Source: Rhynochetos jubatus
Lineage: Eukaryota > Chordata > Aves > Eurypygiformes > Rhynochetidae
Length of the DNA: 64,000 nucleotides
Reading direction: 5' to 3'
Assembly (NCBI GenBank): GCA_027574665.1
Contig: CM050666.1
Location: 9,858,001-9,922,000 of the forward strand
Below are positions 57,336 through 64,000 of this stretch, piece after piece. Position 1 is the first letter of the stretch. Each line of letters opens with the position of its first letter. The position numbers and the translations under genes are program-made. Below the pieces are notes generated by a model that saw only the letters and a program-made list of their open reading frames with translations, did not search any database and was not told where the DNA came from.

Positions 57336-59759
57336 GTGTTTTCCTTCCCCTTAAAGATTTGGAACCTGCAGGTCTGTTCATTATTAGGGGATGGGTTGGT
57401 GAGGAGTCCACATCGTGTGGTAATTGAGTTTGTGTGCCCCTGTGGGGCTTTAAAGCCCACACTGATGTGTTATAAAAGGCCTGCTGGCATATTGCTTTAA
57501 TCTCTTGGACTGCAGAACTACCAGCGTGAGTCCTGCTGACTCTGGGCAGGTTTGTTGCCTGAGAGCGCACAGGGACACCTGTTCCAGATCACCTCAGATT
57601 TATTGGGGTCTTGGAGGGAAGCTGCTTCAGCCCTACAAATGGCTATGCAGGTGTGGGCTTCTGTGCACGGTCATGAGATCTTCATGTGTTACAGGGAGAC
57701 CCAGGCAAGGCTTGGGCTGTGGTTAACAAGAGACAAAGCTGGTGCTGATGCTGGGTGGAAGCCATTTGTTTGGTTAGCCTGCATTGATATTTCCTTGTTA
57801 AAAGTTGCCTATTTATAGCTGTGATTTATGTCTAGCATGGTGTGCAGTCTCTATAAAATGTAGGCAGGCTGGAGCTTAACCTGAATAGTTTAGAACAGCT
57901 CGTATTTAGACCTGAAAATTGAATCTCTCATTGTCTCTGTAAAATGTTACTTTCTTCTCACTCACTTCTCAGATGTCCTATTAAAGATTATGCCAAAATC
58001 AGTTCATTGTTCTGCCCTCTGATGCGAGTTTTGTAAAAGCCTGAAAGCATTGCACTTTGGTGTGGAGATCAGCCAGCCTGCACAGTGCTAGCTGGTACCA
58101 CTGCTGTACCAGGCTGAGTTACTGATAAAATTAAGTTACAGTTTCAGATCATCAGAAAGAAAACAATGATTAATAGCTCTTATCTGCCTCCTCTTCCAAA
58201 GCAATCCCCCAGAAAAACACAGAAGTCGAAAGCTAACCAGATTGGCCCTCAGAGAGTTGTTCTGAGGGTTAAAGGACTCTTTAAGCACTAGTCGTTCCTC
58301 AGTTGGGCCCACTGAAATCATCAGAAATATTTCCACTGACTTTACTGGGTGTTAGAATAGGCCCCCCAAACCCTCATCTTCTGCACAGTGAGAAAAGCTT
58401 CAGGCTGTGTGCTTTTCTAGCACAGAAAGGAGATTTTTTTTTTTTTCTCCATGTTATTTCCATTCATTTTTGAAAGCTTTCATCCAACCACAATGAAAGG
58501 TGCTGGCCACAGTGTTTGCTCTGCGGTGTCCTCAGCGTGAATGGTAAAGGAGCCTTTCAAGAAGTAGAGACTGAGGTCTTTGTCCTTGCTCTGGTCCTAT
58601 AATAGTGAGTGAGATAGCTGCTGAAACCTCCCTGGCCATATAGCAACCCCTGGAGAGCAGCAGGGCAGCAGCACCCAGGATTTGTGGAGAGGCAGAGCTG
58701 GGAGCTGTGCAAGGGACAGGAGGATCTGGTGAGCAGTGAGGGGGATGAAAGTACCCACTCATTCAGGCTGGGAACTTCGTGCTCTTCATCTCCACCTTGC
58801 TGCAAGTCTTTAGGTTTCTGGGTCAAAATGTCCTCCAGTTCTGGGGGGTGTTGTCTAGACACAGACCCCACTCTGATGGTTTGAGCAGTGTTTTGGGAAT
58901 CTGGACTCGTATCTCATCTGTAAAAAGCGTCTGTAAGTATCTGTCCAGGGGACCTCCTTACCATAAAGATGGTCTACAAGGACTATAGCTGGAGCTGCAG
59001 AAAAATGTTATAAGCAGTTATAAGAGAGCTTGTAAGTGAATCTGATAGAGGATAAAACCCTACAGCTGCCTTTTAAAGTTGATTTTTATCTCATTTTGTC
59101 CTTTCATCCTGCCTTTCATGGTCATTGCCTTGAGGGAATAGTTACCTCCCTGTTAATGGTTTGACACCTTCACGCAATGTCTGAACAGCAGAAAGGACTC
59201 CAGCTAAGCACCTGAGCATGACCCAGGAGGTTGTTTTGGTCATGATGGGGGGAAACAAGGAGACAGCAGGCTATTTTCTTCCGCTGGCTGCAGAAAGTCA
59301 TGGTGCCATTCACATCACCTCGTTCCTCCAAAGCTGCAAATCCCCCCAGCATCAAACACATTTGTCCGTTGTAAGCCCTATAAGAGTCAGTAAAATAGCT
59401 CCCTACAAAGGTGTGAGAGAGAGCCCAGAGCTGTGTAAAATCTCACTGAGCTTGCCTTTCATACACATGTCCAAGAACCTGCGGTGAGGGGTCGGACCCT
59501 GGGAAGGCAGGGATCAGTGAAGTGCCTGGGCTGGCCTGTTGCTAGGCAGTAAGGCAGCCCTCAGTCATAATGCTCTTGGGTAGTGATGTCTCCTCTCCAC
59601 CTCTCTGTAGGAGTGGTACTTCTCGCTGTATGTGGTGCTTTTTAAGAGTTTGGATTTGCTCAGTACAGGCAAACGCCTTTGCTTTGGTGGCTACACAGTG
59701 AGTGACCAGTTGATTTCAGTAGCTTGCAGATCCCACTGGCAAACCTTGAGCTTGAAATT
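57336..59759. other. Noncoding DNA, no gene seen
   Basis: No gene recognised. Short overlapping frames occur at 57301-57818 and 58532-58988 on both strands, without domains. A T-rich run lies at 58434-58447. Confidence 0.5.
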
Positions 59760-59840
59760 TTCTAATCTTTATATATACATGTATAAAACTATTATATTTA
59801 TATGTAATATAAAAATACAATTAATACATTATTAAAGATG
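59760..59840. repeat. AT-rich low-complexity stretch
   Basis: About 75 bases almost without G or C (ATCTTTATATATACATGTAT, TTATATTTATATGTAATATA, ACAATTAATACATTATTAAA). There is no exact tandem unit. Such a stretch melts easily and can mark a matrix-attachment or breakage-prone site, but nothing here proves that. Confidence 0.7.
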
Positions 59841-62800
59841 CTATGACTGGATCAGCAATTATTTCTTAGCAAATCATGTTATACCTCATGTATCACCATA
59901 CAGCATCCAGATACTCTTGAGTGCCTTGCTTGCATAACATAGCTTTAATAGCTATAATAAGGCAATTAGTACATCGTTCCACTTGAACTTTAATGTAGTA
60001 ATTGGCAATAAGTAATCCTCCTCTAATGCTATACACAGCCCATGTTGTGAACAAATATCAGAGCATCCCTGTTTATGGAAGGGAGGAAAAAAAATAGTCA
60101 CAGCCGCTGATTATGGCCAAGGGCGTGGATTTTGGGTTGATGCTCCATGATGACAAACATGATCTGGACACTAGAGTCAGACCAGGAGTGCTATGAGACC
60201 TCTGGATGTGGCATTCAGATCTGTTGTGCCTCTGTGTGACTCTGGATGAGCAGGATGTAGTGCCCATGCTCAGAGCTGGGGGGATCAGTAGCAAAGCACC
60301 ACTGTGGGTTTCTAGTGCAGGGGAGAGGAGGGGGATGTCCTAGCTATGTGGTGCTTCCCCCACAGTGAGGGGTACATTCCCACATTGGTCAGAGCAAGAG
60401 GGCCTGCTCTGGCAGCTCTCCCAGGATGACTCCTGCACCACTGCCCTGGGCCGTGTCAGAGTGAGGTCAAAATGCTCCATCTCACTGGTGTCTATCAGTG
60501 TAACTGTCACAGTGTGTGCTTGTCCCCTGTGGGTGTTTTAGCCTTCATACTCTGCATCTCATGGCAGACACAGTGGGGTCACACCACCTAAACCAGCTCT
60601 GTGTTCGATGCCCCAGGGAGGGGACAGATTTGTCCTCCAGGCATGGCACTGACAGGCACAGAGGAGATGCTTTTTTCATCTTCCCTTCCCAGAGATGGGA
60701 AAAAGGGACATTCAGATAGCAGACATCCTTTTTGGTATCCAAAGAATCAGAGCCTCCGGAGAGGCTGGCAAAGCCTGGAGCAGAATAATGATTGCCTCTT
60801 TCTCAGTGTGGAGCACTTAACCCTGACCGCTTCTGAATTTCCAAACAAATTTCCCAATCCCCTGTTGCAGCGAGGTTGGTTGGGAACTACAAGCCTTAAT
60901 GCAGCTTTGTGATTTGAGGTTCCACTTCTAAATTGTGCTCTAATGCCTAATACACCCCGAATCAGGGAAAAGCACTTGTTTCCCATGATGGGTCAAGTGG
61001 ATGCCCACAGGCTGCACCTCCTGCACGCAGGAGCTGAGCCATGCTGCCCGTGCGTGTTCCTGGTTTGCTGCAGAAACTGCTGCTTGTGTCAGGAAAGCTC
61101 TTCCAGGCTGCCCTAATGATGTTCACATGAAAGGAAAAAGAAGGGAGGAAACATTTTAACCTGTGTCTTGCCTGATCCCTCCTGTGATCATGTGCTGGCT
61201 CTGATCCTCCCCATTATCTTGAGTGTAGGTGGTGTGTGTTCGCTAGCAGCCATGTGTTCAGCTTTGTGAAACGCATAGGTATGAAACGCTGCTTACTAGG
61301 GAGTTTGTGATGCGGAGAAAACAGGAAATTATATTTTGGGTAGTACTACAGCAGATGGGTGTTTTTCTTGAGCCCATGCTTTCGAACAGAATCGGTTGCA
61401 GTGCCATCTAGGACCAGATGCATAATTAATGATTTATCCTATTTTTTGGCCAACTTTGGCGATGTGGGCATTGTAAAACCATTTCCAACCAAGGAAGGTA
61501 AGGACTGTGTTTCCTAAACTTCTGAGATGATACTCAAATGCTGATTTTGACAGCAGCTAGAGAAAGTTTCCCATGAGATGGTTATTAGACGTGCTACACA
61601 GCAGTGATAGAAAGTAGAGTGGTCAGTGCTGGTATTGAAGCTGCAGCACGAGGGAGGTGTCTCTCTTAGAGAGCCTGTGCTTTGTGGGGAGTGGGGACAG
61701 TTGCCTAGGGCCCCAGTGTGGGAGAAGGCAGTGACATTTGGGTGAAAGGAGTTGGAGAGTCCCAGGACACCACGTCTGAGTCCAGCCTTGGCCCTTGCAA
61801 GGAGCTTTCCCTCTGCACAGAGACTGAGAATGGTGAAATTCCTCCTCCAGCACAGGCAGGTACTGATGGAAACAGTGCCTCCAGTTCACAAAGCTGCTGG
61901 CAGGACTGCAGTGGTGCTGTGCCACGGGCCAGTGCTCTAAGCCCAGAGCAGCCTTCTGTCCATGCTGCTGGCCTGGGTGGCTGCAGTGTGCTCAGCTGTG
62001 CCACCACACTGATGACCCCATGCTGGCAGAGGGGTGTGCTGGCTGCGCTCCTGCCACGCACCTAGGGAAAACATCCAGTGACTAATTTAAGTATTTCCCA
62101 TCAGAGCATGGTGGGTCCTGCCCGGCTGGGCAGTGGGTCTGCAGGTGGACATCAGGTGCAACAGGGAGCACAGGAGTAGGAAGGGAAAAGTGCAAGGAGC
62201 TCCAGGCACTGCTCTTCTTCCACCCAAATTCCTTTGGCAGCTGGATCCCTCACTGCTCCTCTTCATAAAAAACAAATGACTTCTCAGATTTATTAGTTAC
62301 CTCCAGGTGCAATTTATCAATCCCAGGCTGGGCCCTGCCCAGGCAGCTGGGGAGAGGCCTGTGTCTTTGATTAATGTGCTATCCCCCACAATGGTGGCAG
62401 ATTTCTTACCAGGGTTTAATTCTAACAGATTCTTAAAAATAACAAGAAGCATATTCAGCGAGCTGTTTAAGAGGAGGCAGAGCCGAAGTGCGGTTCATTA
62501 TCTAAAGCTCTGAAGTATGTACAGGAGGGGCTGAGGAAACCTTCATGGAAGCTGGGAGGGTAAAGGGGAACCTTGCTGTATGATAAATGGGAAAGGCGAC
62601 AGATACAACAGCTCATAATTGAAACAGGAGACTGGGGGGTTTCTAGACAGAAATGAAACAATGGGAAGTAAGATCTTAATAAAAATAATGAAAAAAAATT
62701 AAGGATCAGGCTCTTGCAAACAGAAGGGATTCCTCTAAACAATGCAAATTTTGTTTCTGAAATTGTTGTGAAAGAGCAGAGGGACATCCAATGGGAAAAA

Positions 62801-63679
62801 TAAGAAAAACTAGCAAAATGAGGGGAAAAGAAGAACCTCCCCAAACCTTTGACTGTAGTATGGAAAAACTCTGAAGCTTAACTGCAGTCCTCCCCTAGTG
62901 CTGTCCCCTCCATAAACATGCAGGACTGCATCCAAAGGATGTGTTTTCCCATCTTCAGTTTCTTCTCCTTTCAGCCATGGCCAAAAATGAAAACATTTCG
63001 TGCAGACCTACCTTTTGGAGACCGAGCTGAGAGGAATTCCTGATCCTTTGACCTGTTTTTTTCACAGATGGAGTTATAGTCACTTTTTTCTCCTTTTCAG
63101 TGATACCTAAGCTGTTTCCTCATGGTTCAGTGTCCACGCTGGAAAGCAAGACAGGCCCACACCAAGGTTTTCCAGTGAGATTAGGATGCTGGACCAAGAT
63201 GATTTGCAAAAGACTCCACTACTATCATCTTGTCCCCTCTGTGCCTGCATTGGCTGCTGACAGCCCTCCTAGGTGCAGCGGTTTGGATTTCAGTGCGACA
63301 AAGTGTTTTCACACCCTTCCTAAGGAAGAACATCATAACCCAGTTAAAGGGCAGTGTACTCCAAGCTTTCAATGCATATTTATACCATCTATTTTAGGTA
63401 TCTACTTTCGGATCTTTCTATATGGTCAGTTAAAAAAAAGATGCGTGTCTCTGGAAGGTGACTCAGAAGACCTAAAATAGATTCCAGTTCTCAGACAACC
63501 TCTCTCTGCACTAATTATAGAAGGAGGCTGGGGATGTTAGGCTCCTAGTTTCAGCACGTGAAGGTTGATGCATGCAGGAGAGAGCAATAATACCCTCTTT
63601 ATTTTCCTTGTGGCAGGGAGTGAGATGGCTGGAGCGAGTGTGTGCAGGTTATCTACAGCCCAGTTAGCTGGTTTACAGT
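59841..63679. other. Noncoding DNA, no gene seen
   Basis: No gene recognised. Frames at 61623-62065 overlap in three reading frames in a moderately GC-rich segment without CpG enrichment. The 126-codon plus-strand frame at 63100-63480 starts next to a good acceptor-like tract (CTTTTTTCTCCTTTTCAG ending near 63101) but has no donor or domain that I trust. If the gene at the right edge is real, this stretch is its immediate 3' flank. Confidence 0.5.
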
Positions 63680-63685
63680 TTTATT
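63680..63685 (-). terminator. Polyadenylation signal AATAAA
   Basis: TTTATT on the plus strand gives AATAAA on the minus strand (context GCGCAATAAAACTG), 62 bases after the stop of the adjacent minus-strand frame. The canonical hexamer fits a very short 3' untranslated region. No strong downstream GU-rich element is obvious, so usage is uncertain. Confidence 0.35.
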
Positions 63686-63747
63686 GCGCTGTTCCCGAGT
63701 GCTCAAGTGAAGGGTGTTGAAGCCCTGCCAGGTGTTCACAGGCTTGT

Positions 63748-63949
63748 TCAGGCTGCTGCTCTGATGCCGCTAATGCTGTGCCCCCCATGCATGGCCATGG
63801 GGCTGGTGGAGCTGCCGCTAGCCAGAGCCTGCGGCAAGTGGTAGGAGTGCAGGTTATAGTACCCACACAGGTCACGCTGGCACTGCTGCGTGAGACCGTA
63901 GGAAGTGACCTGAGACGTTTGGCTCTGTGCATCCACCCAAAAAAGTCCT
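63748..63949 (-). CDS. Candidate terminal coding exon of an unrecognised gene (partial)
   Basis: Reading the minus strand, a pyrimidine-rich acceptor GTGTTTCCCCTCCAG ends at 63950. The exon then runs A|GGA CTT TTT TGG onward to a TGA at 63748-63750, giving 66 full codons including the stop. Third positions are strongly biased to C and G (TAC TAT AAC CTG CAC TCC TAC CAC TTG CCG CAG), unlike the rest of the window. The peptide contains QVTSYGLTQQCQRDLCGYYN and ends HGGHSISGIRAAA; it is rich in Ser, Gly, His and Tyr, as are disordered C-terminal tails of transcription factors and RNA-binding proteins. No signal peptide, membrane segment or catalytic motif is visible. Upstream exons would lie beyond the right edge. 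A later acceptor (GGATGCACAG, exon from about 63929) is possible. I do not recognise the family. Confidence 0.45.
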
Positions 63950-64000
63950 CTGGAGGGGAAACACACTATGGTTTCCCCTCGTGTCATGGCACCATCTTCT

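Noticed and set aside
63100..63480. 126-codon plus-strand frame beside an acceptor-like pyrimidine tract
   Set aside because: There is no donor before the stop that I trust, no domain and no codon bias, and it sits antisense to and downstream of the better-supported minus-strand exon.
63681..63932. Second minus-strand open frame over the right-edge exon
   Set aside because: It is an out-of-frame shadow of the frame ending at 63748. It is rich in Cys/Arg/Pro/Ala, as expected of a shifted reading of GC-ending codons.
1..64000. Endogenous retrovirus or intact LINE open reading frames
   Set aside because: I found no paired long terminal repeats, no reverse transcriptase or integrase motifs, and only 5'-truncated CR1 tails.

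Overview
The window is vertebrate nuclear DNA and almost certainly from a bird. The clearest evidence is the 3' end of CR1, the dominant avian LINE, in both orientations: the blocks at 10618-10755 (minus), 16793-16964 (plus), 20645-20820 (plus), 27950-28041 (plus) and 32709-32782 (minus), plus a more decayed relative at 4621-4785. These carry the familiar run that reads 'ATCTTTAAGGTCCCTTCCAA' on the element's plus strand, with remnants of the terminal ATTCTATG repeat. There are no bacterial operons, ribosome binding sites, CRISPR arrays or insertion sequences. The open frames scattered over both strands are short and of random composition.

Layout. The left edge (12-358) is a pair of abutting tandem arrays (21-bp and 64-bp periods), followed by a small CpG-rich patch (592-790). 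From there to about 63.6 kb I see no gene I can name: it is intergenic or intronic DNA, punctuated by CR1 tails, several faint SINE/LINE relics of the ancient MIR/CORE-SINE/L2 kind, homopolymer tracts, a 14-bp minisatellite (22835-22968), a purine-rich tract (43920-44265) and a nested inverted repeat (48328-48382). Two short open stretches flanked by good splice acceptors (4872-5132 and 40142-40231) are weak exon candidates. A CpG-island-like block at 49568-50125, containing a TATAAAA and two CACGTG boxes, is the best promoter or regulatory candidate. Three AT-rich, homeodomain-site-rich blocks (6600-6990, 33545-33910, 57235-57335) look like conserved noncoding elements, but this cannot be proved without alignment.

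The only stretch that reads like real protein-coding sequence is at the extreme right on the minus strand (63748-63949). It is a plausible terminal coding exon, with a pyrimidine-rich acceptor, strongly C/G-ending codons, a stop, and an AATAAA 62 nt later. I do not recognise the protein. If this is right, the rest of the gene lies beyond the right edge, and the 63 kb to its left is its 3' flank: gene-poor DNA with candidate enhancers, as is common beside developmental regulators. That last step is inference.

I did not find a new multi-gene system. The points most worth checking are the unidentified terminal exon, the isolated CpG island with a TATA box, and the candidate enhancers.
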